In this document: piece by piece, positions 49,791-60,000 of the stretch
Position numbering within the stretch: position 1 is the first letter of the stretch
How the letters are laid out: every line of letters starts with the position of its first letter
Source of the DNA: Apostichopus japonicus
Lineage: Eukaryota > Echinodermata > Holothuroidea > Aspidochirotida > Stichopodidae
Direction: 5' to 3'
DNA length: 60,000 nt
Assembly: GCF_037975245.1 (NCBI RefSeq)
Contig: NC_092582.1
Span: 8,436,501-8,496,500 of the forward strand
The notes under the pieces: model-generated
What the model was told of the DNA's origin: nothing
The model's input: only the letters and a program-made list of their open reading frames with translations
The model's database searches: none
Position numbers and translations under genes: made by a program

Positions 49791-49820
49791 GCATCAGTAA
49801 TTACTACTTTGTGTTCGAGA

Positions 49821-50193
49821 CAAGGGCGTAGGAACCGGGGGGCTGGGGGGGGCGCCAGCCCCAGTGAAAAATATGGGGGGCGGAAGTATCATTCCGCCCC
49901 CCCCCCCCCCGCTCCGCAAGTCAGAAAACCCCCTTTTCATTTCCAAATGAGAAAAAAATCTCATTTGGAGCACCAAATTGCATCTAAGGCCAGGTGAAAA
50001 TGCAAAATTATTTACAAAATGGAGTGGGTGTTGAAGTGTGCTATATTGCACCAAATTGCATCTGAGGCCACCTGGAAATGAAAAAAAAAATCCAAAGGGG
50101 AGGGGGACACCCCTCCCCTGAGACCCCTCCCCAGGCCGGCCATCAGTCTTCAGCACCCCCCCCCCCACTCAAAAGTACCTTCCTACGCCACTG
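49821..50193. mobile_element. Non-autonomous hAT element, 373 bp (unit 2)
   Basis: Ends CAAGGGCGTAGGAA and the inverse of CAGTGGCGTAGGAA (two mismatches). The exact 8-bp target duplication GTTCGAGA is at 49,813-49,820 and 50,194-50,201. The interior is G/C-homopolymer rich. ORFs on both strands are incidental. Confidence 0.88.
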
Positions 50194-53079
50194 GTTCGAG
50201 ACATATTTAACATGTGTTAGAGGACATGAACAGAATTTACTGTACGAGCTAAGAGTATCGGGTGCCATGAGAGAGAAACTATAAGAATATAGTTCAGCAT
50301 ACACCGTGCAGTGCCTCATTACTATATATTGTCTGTGACACCTCAGTCTCTACTTATTACAAGTTCCTGCAAGGTCTGACAAAAGCAAATGTAAGTTACA
50401 CCGAGTTAAAACGACCACTTGACCATTAGCAACGAGTAGTTTTGAATAAAAACCAACAAGGGGCTGGGGTTGGGGGGAGGGCTGGTGAGCCATTTAACTC
50501 GAATCAAATCTATATCAAGATTGTTCAGGTTAGTAATACAAGGTAAATTTCTGAGTTGCAATGTATTGCCACTCATCTACACTGGAACACCTATCTGTTC
50601 ATTCAAATAAGAAATAATATCTAACGACAAGATTTGAAATATTCCTGTTCAAATACTTATGTGATAAAGAACCATGCCTGTATATGTAGACCTATGTCCA
50701 CAGAACCTTGATTAATATGTGATGAAGTGTGTTGGGTTTTGTAGTCAAATAATGAAATTAATATTTAACGAGCATATCAGGCATACGTCGTCCGCCTGGC
50801 ACCGTAACCAGCAGAATTTCTCTGTAACAGCTTTTAACCAATAAAACAATAAATGAAGCGAGATCGGCAATCTCGAACTTGGACTTTGTTTTATATATGG
50901 TTATTAAGACGTGGAAGTTCGATTAATCGCCCTCAAAACCTAAGTTGCGATTACTCGACCACAAGCTAACACTACACATAAGTTGCTATTGAAAAATAGC
51001 TTAGGCTATTAAATCAACACTAAAGCAGTTTGTCAGCAAGTATCGCAATAAGTATATACAGGTTCTCACAATGCTACACTATGGCACTGAGTTTTTAGAG
51101 CGTATTTTCACATCTCACCCGAGTAAATTGCATGATGTGAAATGAGCATAAACCATCAATATATCGTCATTCAACAAACGACATGGCGGCCATTACTGTT
51201 CTGTATAGTTGGTCATAATTCAAAGGTCTTTTGGAAAGCAACGACACCGGTGAAAGGGGATGAAATTTCAAGAAGGAATTTCATTGTAATGTGGAGGTTT
51301 GCATGGAAGGCTTATATTAGAGCAAACAATTGTCAATATACGGTACTGCATTGAGACAATTCATACATATTTCCCCAAGTTTCATAGATCCGGTAATAAC
51401 AAATGATATAGGCAATTAGATTATCACATGTTTAATCAAATTAAATTTAAAACACCGAATGGAGGATATGCTTGAATAAAATACATGCCGCATGATTGGG
51501 GTTTTGGAATCTTGCACGTAGACCGCATATACGACCCACGGGCCTTTGTTGTGACATCGTAAAGATAGGCCGAGGAGAGTTTTTCAAATGGACGCATTGA
51601 ACACCTTTATTATATATATTAGTTAGCGACCTAGGGCGAAAGGGGAAAGCCCTACACTACGACACCGGGAGGCAAAGCTCCCGGAATCTCGTTCGTTTCT
51701 AGTTCTCTCGTAAAGAAGAAAGTCACTGGTTAGAACTTGGAGGGAAGGCACGTCAATTTCTTGAATTTGAATATACGCTATCGCCTTCTATATAATAAAA
51801 AGATCTTTCTTTATCTTTGCCTTTGCTTAGCAAATTAAGAAGGAATAATAATGACATCATTTACCCCTAATCCTCTGGTTCCTACGTTACTGCTTTTAAT
51901 CATGTATCAAGCTTAATAAATGATCTCTGCTTCAAAAATATTGACATCTGTTAGAATGATGGTCTTTGAAAGCATAGAAGGTAGTATCATGGTCATGCGC
52001 CGCTACCAAAACATTGTTTATGTACGCTCAGTATCTCATACACTTGTGTTTTGGAAAATCATGTCTTCTTGATCAATATACCAACATCAATATACCAGAC
52101 CCATGATAACAATTTTTTGCACTTTACGTCTAAACATAACAAACAATTACTTAATATACGCGATTATTTTTTAACAATGTTACAAACCGTTATTCTTCGA
52201 ACTTACTGCTTATTGCTTGTTCTCCGCCACTGGATTCAGCATAAAAGTTCTGGCTTTTCTTCTAATAAAGATACAAAAATGGCAGCTATAACCACTCCCT
52301 GAGCGAAAACATGCCATGTCATCACGGATAAAATAAACTCAGATATACCAGCTACGGTACATATATGTTTATATATATATATGTAAAGGCGAAGAACAGA
52401 AACTCTTGTCCAGATGCACACTGTGAACCCTCACTTTATAACCTGATAACCTGTCTAGTATAGGCAAACAAAATGAGCGATCTATGTTCAGCATGCAGAG
52501 CTCACCTTTAAATTTTATTCCAATTTTATGCCTAGTAATGAGACGAATGAGGAAGATATGTCAACTCGAGTGAGCAAATCGATAAATCGTCTTCGCGGAT
52601 AACATTAACTCACATTACCAGTAACGTAAAGGCGGCGGACGACAGAACTGCAAGTAAGTTCGTTTAATTTGCCGATGTTTGTTCGCTCGATTGAACAGAG
52701 CTTTTGTGTAAACGTAACGACGTGTTTCCAATCATGGAAGGCATGTGATAATCAAATTGATGTATGTACATGGAACAGCCAGTTAAAGTTGGTTCTAGCT
52801 TGTAGACGGAGAGATTTTGTTTTAGGGTCACATGACCGATGCGACTCATGTCATTTTACTCCGCAAAGCCCTGTTCATACCAATTGTTTACAGGTGGCAA
52901 ACTCAGTCTATATCGGTCAGCACGAGTGTTCTCCCTTATAGGGAGAGAGTCGAAAATTATCATGACAACATCTTTTTTGATATGTTATTTATAAACAAAA
53001 TCTGTTTTACGTACTTGGATTTTGAAGAGCATAAATGTACGGTACAGTAAAAGGTGCGCCTTTTGTCTGCGAAAAGCCC

Positions 53080-53347
53080 TGATATGTCGAATTAAATGGA
53101 CATATTATGTAAGTTTCTCGTGATTGGATGAAATCTACATATGTAGAAGAAATCGGCATAAATCCATTTAACTGATTGACATATGCCGGCTTCTCGTGCT
53201 CTCTTTCGACGGCTTTAGTCACATGTCGTTTCCTAGTGCACGTAACAATGTCTTCCAATGAGAGCACGAAAACCGACATATGTCAGTTTAATTCGACATA
53301 TGTAGATTTCATCGACATATGTCGATTTCATCCAATCAGAGCACGAT
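53080..53347. mobile_element. Fold-back (MITE-like) element, unit 3 copy
   Basis: Third copy of the fold-back element. GTGATTGGATGAAATC on the left pairs with GATTTCATCCAATCAGAGCAC on the right. Confidence 0.55.
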
Positions 53348-53382
53348 AAACTAGTAGTATGTAGTAAGTAATGTCGGTATGC

Positions 53383-53690
53383 CCAGGAATGCCGCTGGGA
53401 ATGCCACTGGGAATGCCACTGGGTATGCCACTGAGAATGCCACTGGGAATGCCACTGGGAATGCCACTGAGAATGCCACTGGGAATGCCACGGGGAATGC
53501 CACTGAGAATGCCATTGGGAATGCCATTTGGGAATGATTCAAGAGTAACCTTAAGATTGGTAACTAGAAATGCCATTTGGGAATAATATTGGGAATGCCA
53601 TTTGGGAATGTCTTTTGGGAATGCCATTTTGGAATGCCACTGGGAATGACATTTGGGAAAACTATTGGGAATGCCAATTGGGACTGTCAT
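53383..53690. repeat. 12-bp minisatellite, unit 3
   Basis: Same array as in units 1 and 2, longest in its regular 12-bp part. Confidence 0.9.
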
Positions 53691-53858
53691 TTGTGAGAGA
53701 TTACTTATAGCTGTGAGAGATTACTTATAGGTGGATAACTATTTCAGGTAGCCACCAGTTTGGAAGAAATTGTGGATGACGTTTAGTCATGTGATATTGT
53801 CATTACTTGATTGATATCTTGAAGGTAAACTTATATTGACATTCATAATTTCGCTTAC

Positions 53859-54036
53859 CTGAAGATTATCTGTTCCTGAAGGCGTGTATGATCCCAGTAC
53901 ATAGTTCGAAGGTCAACTTATGTTGATATTGCCGATTTTACATGACGGATTGCGTAGTGACGATGAGCCCGACCACTAGAAGCGACACACGCCAGTGTAT
54001 AAGCTGAAGGATTTGGCGTTATGAACTGATAGATAA
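53859..54036 (-). pseudogene. Broken copy of the 178-nt exon (unit 3)
   Basis: Same splice sites and length as in units 1 and 2, but a TTA codon has become TAA (plus-strand CTAATG to CTTATG near 53,921). This stops the frame after SAIST. Confidence 0.55.
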
Positions 54037-54130
54037 CTGTAGGAAAAACACACATAATATATATATATATATAGGTTGTATGTAGATCGTAACTCGTGTC
54101 GTCGTCTGCCGCTACGACCACGAAAACTAG

Positions 54131-54133
54131 TGT

Positions 54134-54211
<78 letters not shown>

Positions 54212-54283
54212 TACTACTACTATACTACCATACTACTACTACTACTATTACTACTACTAATACTACTACTCCTACTACTACTA

Positions 54284-54316
<33 letters not shown>

Positions 54317-54380
54317 TACTACTACTACTACTACTACTACTATATTACTACTACTACTATTACTACTACTACTACTACTA

Positions 54381-54414
<34 letters not shown>

Positions 54415-54698
54415 GAACTACTTCTGCTACTACTACTTAAACTATTACTACGGCTGCCGCTACCACTATTGGTACTGCTACTACTACTACTACTATAGTA
54501 CTACTATATACTACTACTATAACTAGTACTGAAACTACCGCTACTATTGCTACTGCTGTCTGCACTACCACCTAACTATTACTACTATAATAACTAATAC
54601 GACTACTACTACTACTACTACTACTACTATTACTATAACTACTACTAATACTACTACTACTACTACTATAACTACTACAACTGCTACTACAACTAAAT
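54131..54698. repeat. (ACT)n microsatellite, unit 3
   Basis: Third copy of the ACT array, intermediate in length and sharing the internal island near 54,437. Confidence 0.95.
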
Positions 54699-54913
54699 GA
54701 AAAACAAGTGCACACACGCACATTCACAAATATACCAACATTGTTTTCTGTCTTCGATAGTGATCTGCAAATTACAGACTTAGAAAAAACACTATAGGCT
54801 TATACTTATCTCATTAACCACAGCAATGAAGTCACTATTTGGCGCTGCTTGAGGTATTCCAGTCGTTCATTATAGAATGACTTTAGGCACATTACTTTTA
54901 ATATGCTGTAGAC

Positions 54914-55398
54914 CAAGAGTTCCCTAACTGGGGCCCGTGCATGAACCGCAAGGGGTGCGTGAGTCCATCTAAGTCAAAACTAAAATCTGATATATCATAT
55001 AATTTAGTAATGTACAAAAGTCGTACCTATCGATAAAACAGCATAAGCATAAGAGCATAAGAGCATAAGTCTCATCGTGTGTAATGGGTGATCGATGCGT
55101 GATACTATTCGTGATCTGATCTTGAAGTTTCCAAATGAATATATGTTCTTATCTTTTTTTCCGATTACAATATTACATTATGATCTAAGTTGATCTTTTA
55201 CGAAGCACTGTTATGCGTATTATAGTATAATAATGATCGTGTCTCGAAAAGTTGGGGGTTCGTCGACAACTATGACATCCACTGGGGGTTCGTGGGGGGG
55301 GAGGGGGAGTTAGGGAAACCCTGATATATAGCATTATAAATTCGGAAATCAGGTTCCATTATTTGAGCAGCAGTTAAACACATCTGTTGAACTATAGT

Positions 55399-55489
<91 letters not shown>

Positions 55490-55539
55490 TGCAGTGTGCG
55501 GCGATCATCAGACAACTCATATAGATTTATTTATCTTTA

Positions 55540-55609
<70 letters not shown>

Positions 55610-55641
55610 TGTGTATATAACATAAAGTTAAGGAAACCCTG
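54914..55641. mobile_element. Old non-autonomous hAT element, unit 3
   Basis: Same insertion, TSD CTGTAGAC at 54,906-54,913 and 55,642-55,649. Two long TA arrays (about 55,389-55,486 and 55,541-55,605) make up much of its length. Confidence 0.8.
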
Positions 55642-56222
55642 CTGTAGACATTAAATAACACTGTTTTCATTCCAGGTTGTAATATAAACCTTTAAATAAA
55701 CTAAAATGACATGCTTGCAGTGTAGGACACGCTTTGTTTATAGCATTATAGCGTTGAATGTCATCCAGTGATACTCTGCTGTTAACATGAAGTAAAATGT
55801 CTGCATAAAATGTTGTATGCATTAGCATTTAGGCCTGCAATGAAGAGCCGACGTCCTAGCTCATTAAGTAATCATGGGCATCCAGAGATATAAGATATTT
55901 TAATAGTGAATACCTTGAAAATCGCGGAACCGCTATTGAAACGTTAACAGCAGTCAAACCTTTTTTTCTCTTTTTTGTTGTTGTTGTTGTTATTTTGTAT
56001 TTATCAAGAAGCAAGACCAAAACTCTGAATAACGTCAAGCTTTAAACATCATTAAATTAGAGGGATACTCCTGTAGCTGAATTTTATTGCCTAAAAGTAA
56101 AAATATGTGAAGTTTCCGTATCTCTTGCTGGTTAAGCCCATCATATAGCATTTTATTTATGGCAAAGATATGGAGAATTTGTTGTAAATGAACGTCCTGT
56201 AAAAGTGTCAAATATGTTTGAT

Positions 56223-56462
56223 TTAGTAAATGGCGTGTTGCGCCAGCGGAAATCTGGCGCTGGTATCATCGAGGTTGTAGTCTTGCAACACAGAAGATAA
56301 ATTTTCTTCAAGTTCTTGCTCTTTTGTACTTTCTGATAATTGAGGTTTGGCTGATTTGACTCGATTGAGATACTCCGGTGCAGGGACTAAGACGAGCTTT
56401 TTTTTGCGTGTTTCATATTTTGATTCACTTGAATAACACACTACCAAGGGAAGGGAAGGTGG
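56223..56462 (-). CDS. Small ORF of a decayed mobile element (unit 3, longest)
   Basis: 74-residue frame on the minus strand, the most complete of the three copies. It has a lysine-rich N-terminus, KKKLVLVPAPEYLNRV, a TKEQELEENL segment that is partly missing in units 1 and 2, and the same C-terminus. It lies about 250 bp downstream of the polymerase-like remnant at 56,693-57,410, on the same strand. Function unknown. Confidence 0.35.
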   Translation of the reverse strand, partial: PPSLPLVVCYSSESKYETRKKKLVLVPAPEYLNRVKSAKPQLSESTKEQELEENLSSVLQDYNLDDTSARFPLAQHAIY

Positions 56463-56692
56463 TTACTTTTAATTTAATGAAAAAATAAAAAAATAATAAA
56501 ACAAAAAAACAAAAACAAAAACGGATAATGATTATTACTTTACTGTTGACTTTTTCTTCTTCTTTATTAAGTATATCATTATAAATTCGAAAATATGGTT
56601 AAGATATACATAATGGTTTGTCATACAATTTACACAAAGAGGCAAATTTTTTTCAAGATTTATACAAGTTTCGTTGAAGCTCGTAAATACTT

Positions 56693-57410
56693 TCAAATAT
56701 CTAAATAACTTGTTTTAACACCATCGCTCCCAACTTTACGTTTCATGTATAAGTATGATAAAGCGACCTTCTCTTGAACACATGTTTGCATGTGACTGCC
56801 ATGCAATCTAAATTCTCCCATCTTCATTTGTACCAAAGCCTTATTGTTCAGAACACTTAAATAGCTTTCCTTTGTTAGGTCGGCCATGTTTCGATTACTA
56901 CCTTTACAAGTAACTTGATCTTTATCAAAACCGAAACAATAATAACATATCGATAATAATGAAATAATCGCGTTACTTTCCCACTCTAACTTAAACAGCC
57001 CAGGTGTGCCTTTATCATACTTTTCGATGTTCGACAGTGTCCCATCCAATCATAAGGAAAGAATCCCTTTTCTTCTTTGCATATGGGAATGGTTTTCTAG
57101 TTTTCTGATTAATTGTCATTGATATAATATTTGGATTTTGCTTGGTGAAGTTGGACAGTTGACCTTTAGAAGACCCTACCATCGGGAAGGATCCTGGTTT
57201 TGTGACATAAATTGTTAAATTTGTGATATCTTCTAAAACCCACCTTGATTCGGGTTTTTGGTTTATAAGCAACTGCTCAATATCTCGATTGCTGAACTTT
57301 TCGAGGAAATTATCGAAGTCTCGTTTGCAACTTATTACAAAGGGTATTCAAAAAACAGGTGATTGTTGTGTGAAGAATGAAAATATCTTAGTTCCTAAGT
57401 TACTTTAACC
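56693..57410 (-). pseudogene. Polymerase-like remnant, most complete copy (unit 3)
   Basis: The open frame 57,049-56,693 reaches the C-terminal YLDI and a TGA stop. An upstream frame (57,272-57,015, extending to about 57,350) overlaps it out of phase, so at least one frameshift separates them near 57,020, and a stop lies near 57,355. The catalytic motifs expected further upstream are absent because the unit ends in the TA array at about 57,700. Identity of the upstream frame is uncertain. Confidence 0.42.
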
Positions 57411-57702
57411 TTTAAAACAAATCCAAAAGACATATTCATTTTAAATTGAAATGTCTGTTTCTCTAACACAGCCTCGACTAAGTACTGTATATACTGGTGA
57501 TTAACTGAGCTTAAACAAAAATTGTATAAATCATTATCAATTTGGCCTTAAAGAAGCGTTCCAGAAAATTGAAATATGTTAAAGATTATCAACTTACAAA
57601 CAGAACCGTTTCTACAACTCATTTGTTTCTATTCTCAGTTGCAATCTATGTACGTAATGCATACAGGAGAAAGTCATTCAAATTATCAATCACAAAAGTC
57701 AA

Positions 57703-57846
<144 letters not shown>

Positions 57847-57882
57847 CCCATTGAAATTGTCCTCCTCTGGGGAACAGTCCAG

Positions 57883-58460
57883 TCACCGGGAACTATTTTT
57901 TACTTTTACTTTACTATTTTTTCTTAGCATATATGGGTACATCCCGGCTGGGTGGGTTTGCCAGGTCTGGGGCAACCTCCCATTATTATTCCTAAATAGC
58001 TCCCTTCTCTCTTTTAAAGCTTCCAAATGTGTGTACTGCTTGTCGTCAATCTCATTTGTTACTTCAAATTGCTCGATTGTCTGTTTTTCCCAATCAAAAC
58101 AAAAAAAGAAGAAGAAGTTCCAATTAACCCACTGGAGCCGTGCCTTGCAACGCACGAACAGGACTTTCACTCTGACCATGCACACATACCTCTTTAATTT
58201 TTTTACAAAGCTTGGTCTGAATGTCCAAGATGAAAAATCGCAGTTTGACGCCATCCAAGCAACGGATCTCGTTTTACCCATGCAGCCCAGCTTATTGTTA
58301 CATTTGTAAGAAATTTTTGGCGACGTCTCGAAATATCTGCCATATGGGACAAAATCTGACATGGTGCGGCATTGACCAATTATAGACAATCTGCGAAGAA
58401 TCGTAATGTCTGTGGGGTATCGGACTTTTCTCTAGTCATGTAAACACGCATTGGGACCGT
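57883..58460 (-). pseudogene. Diverged alpha-1,3-fucosyltransferase pseudogene
   Basis: Minus-strand similarity to exon 2 of the intact genes. After an acceptor-like TTCACAG (about 58,470), a frame carries MRVYMTREKS (compare MWIYMSKES). A second carries SQIVYNWSM (compare SQMAYNWSM). A third carries VPYGRYFETSP and GKTRSVAWMASNC (compare IPYGRYFGNSP and GKTRLVAWMASNC). The three pieces lie in different frames, so the copy is disabled by at least two indels. Clear similarity ends near 58,185, and the open frame down to 57,883 is of unclear origin. It is far more diverged than the other fragments. Confidence 0.8.
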
Positions 58461-58645
58461 ATACCTGTGAATTGAAAAGTATACGTTTATATGGGTTAAG
58501 AGGACTTATGAATGTGTGTATATATATGGAAAAGTTATTGTTAATACTGTATTTGCTGGTTGAAAAGATATATGATTCAGATGAAACCTATTTTTTTTTT
58601 TGGACTGATGGAAAGGGAGGAACATATTCTGTCGAAACTTGGAAG

Positions 58646-59110
58646 TATATTCCCACTACAGTGTTTTTCGAGCAATTGATAATTGAATTTATCAGTGTCT
58701 GTACCTCATAATTGTGTACTTGCAGCACTGAATAGTTGTGATGTCATAATTGCATGCACTAGTGACAACAAACTCTTATTTTCCTTATTATTTTTTCATT
58801 TTAATTTCCATATTCAGTTCAAGTTTGGAAATAACTTCCCACCAAAGTATTTCGAGCAATTGATAATTGAAATTGTCAGTGTTTGTACCTCATAACTGTG
58901 TACTTGATGCAAATAGTTGTGATGTCATAATTGCACTAGTGACACTTTTATTTTCCTTATTTTTATTTTATTTTAATTTCCATATTCAGTTCAAGTTTGG
59001 AAGTAACTTCCCACTAAAGTGTTTCGAGCAATTGATAATTGAAATTGTCAGTGTCTGTACCTCATAATTGTGTACTTGCAACGAATAGTTGTGATCATCA
59101 TATTTGTCAC
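58646..59110. repeat. Tandem repeat, about 180-bp period, 2.6 copies
   Basis: CGAGCAATTGATAATTGAA recurs near 58,669, 58,853 and 59,027, with TTTCCATATTCAGTTCAAGT between. Later copies have small deletions. The overlapping 66-86 residue ORFs are repeat by-products. Confidence 0.85.
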
Positions 59111-59408
59111 TTTATTTTCTCTTTTATTATGCCTTGGGTTGGAGAGATTTCCAACTTTACCAAAGGAGGTGTGAAGTCAAGAATATATATACCAAAGACT
59201 GCATAGTATATTTCCTACTGAGATTAATATCCAAATTTGAAGTACACAAATAGATGAAAATTTTCAAGAAAGTTGACAGTGTGCCCCATATGGCATCACA
59301 TCCCTTTGTTTCAATTTCCCTACAATACCTGTCAAATTAGTCAATTGTTCATTTTTAGAAAAAAAACAGTTGAATCGAATTTTCAACAGGATGCCCATAT
59401 GGGATATT

Positions 59409-59931
59409 TTAATCTCTTTCGTCGGTAACAACTAATGTTTCACCGGATCGATCCCTGTAAGTTGCTTGATTCTGATTGGACCATTTACAACTGTAAGAGG
59501 AACTGGGACCAGGTACACTGGTAGCTGTGACAACCATAATAAGTTACTCAAATCGACCACATTTAATTAGTGCAATTAACGATGAGATTTAGCGTTCCCT
59601 CTTCAAAAGCCAAAATGGAAAAGTGAAAAGACTTTTTGAAAGGAAAATATCATCAAAATTCATTATCATCTTCAAAAGTTATTGAAGAAGTTATTAAGGC
59701 TGGCAACACACACGCACACAAACAACTGATTGTTCATGCTTCTCGAAGTCATTCCCAGCCAGTATAGGGATAATTTCCCAATGCTATAATAACTGTATAC
59801 TGCCCTCACATATCATGCTGGAAACTACTAGTACCTGACAGGATGGTGAACAGGTCCTTTCCCTGAACTGACAGAAGAAGATGGATTTCCATACTGCTTG
59901 GACTGTCGATGCGAATGCTTTGAAGCGTGAA
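59409..59931 (-). CDS. Candidate two-exon gene end, function unknown
   Basis: Minus strand. Possible exon A is 59,931-59,835 (acceptor ACTTTCAG, donor GTCAG/GTACTA). Possible exon B is 59,524-59,409 (acceptor TTGTCACAG, ends in TAA). Joined they stay in frame for 70 codons. Exon B reads SVPGPSSSYSCKWSNQNQ and ends LVVTDERD. Exon A is open in two frames, of which only one joins in phase. I do not recognise the product. Composition and splice signals are suggestive, but short open stretches also arise by chance. Confidence 0.25.
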
Positions 59932-60000
59932 CTGAAAGTATAATTAATAGACCAATTTGTCAAAGCTGATGTGTCACACGACGATTCACCTCCGCGGTAC

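Larger units (their letters stand above)
29431..50350. repeat. Segmental duplication unit 2 (20.9 kb)
   Basis: Collinear with unit 1 through the fold-back element, minisatellite, exon, (ACT)n, old hAT, polymerase-like remnant, fucosyltransferase pseudogene and intact fucosyltransferase gene. Unit 2 lacks the 7.35-kb segment of unit 1, with the join at about 43,133. It has its own insertions: nested hATs at 36,207-37,821, a hAT at 42,271-42,601, and a LINE-like fragment plus a U2-headed element at 48,957-49,790. The fucosyltransferase coding exons differ from unit 1 by only about 15 substitutions. Confidence 0.9.
50351..57700. repeat. Segmental duplication unit 3 (partial, 7.3 kb)
   Basis: Same start as units 1 and 2, collinear to a long TA array at about 57,703-57,842, beyond which the sequence is different. 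It has private deletions: about 415 bp matching 2,700-3,110, and about 300 bp matching 5,830-6,130. The second has a short duplication of GTGAGAGATTACTTATAG at its join (53,691-53,730). It appears more diverged than units 1 and 2 are from each other. Confidence 0.85.

Overview
This is eukaryotic, non-coding-rich DNA from an animal, most likely a marine deuterostome invertebrate. An echinoderm such as a sea cucumber is my guess, not something the sequence proves. The signs are: genes split by GT-AG introns; long (ACT)n, (AAT)n and (TA)n microsatellites; many short non-autonomous hAT transposons with 8-bp target-site duplications; a tRNA-derived SINE; L1/Tx1-like LINE debris; and Golgi-type alpha-1,3-fucosyltransferase (GT10) genes. 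Nothing bacterial (operons, ribosome binding sites) is present.

The dominant structure is a tandem segmental duplication. After about 2.1 kb of flanking DNA that ends in a 110-bp satellite, one block begins three times, at about 2,142, 29,431 and 50,351. Unit 1 is 27.3 kb, unit 2 is 20.9 kb, and unit 3 is readable to about 57,700, where it breaks off in a TA microsatellite. In order, a full unit carries: unique DNA; a fold-back element; a 12-bp minisatellite; a well-bounded 178-nt exon (minus strand); an (ACT)n array; an old hAT element; a decayed element with a family-B DNA-polymerase-like C-terminus; a TA junction; a broken fucosyltransferase fragment; a short exon-like ORF; and an intact two-exon fucosyltransferase gene (minus strand). 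Unit 1 also has a 7.35-kb segment at 15,584-22,945 that unit 2 lacks. It holds (AAT)n, a LINE 3' end, a minisatellite, a hAT MITE and a SINE.

The protein-coding content I trust is two nearly identical 455-codon GT10 fucosyltransferases, at 26,313-23,539 and 46,492-43,714. Three broken relatives lie at 12.4, 39.6 and 58.2 kb. Together they form a local birth-and-death gene family. The enzymes should be type II Golgi proteins that transfer fucose from GDP-fucose to glycans.

The more unusual signals are: a small retroposon-like element whose head matches the 5' end of U2 snRNA (49,790-49,615, with relatives at 28.1 and 48.3 kb); a hAT element nested inside another, both with perfect TSDs and with empty sites in the sister units; a 62-bp-arm perfect hairpin in the outer hAT; an inverted, partly duplicated hAT in unit 1; and mosaic deletions that distinguish the three units. 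All homology statements rest on reading the sequence by eye.
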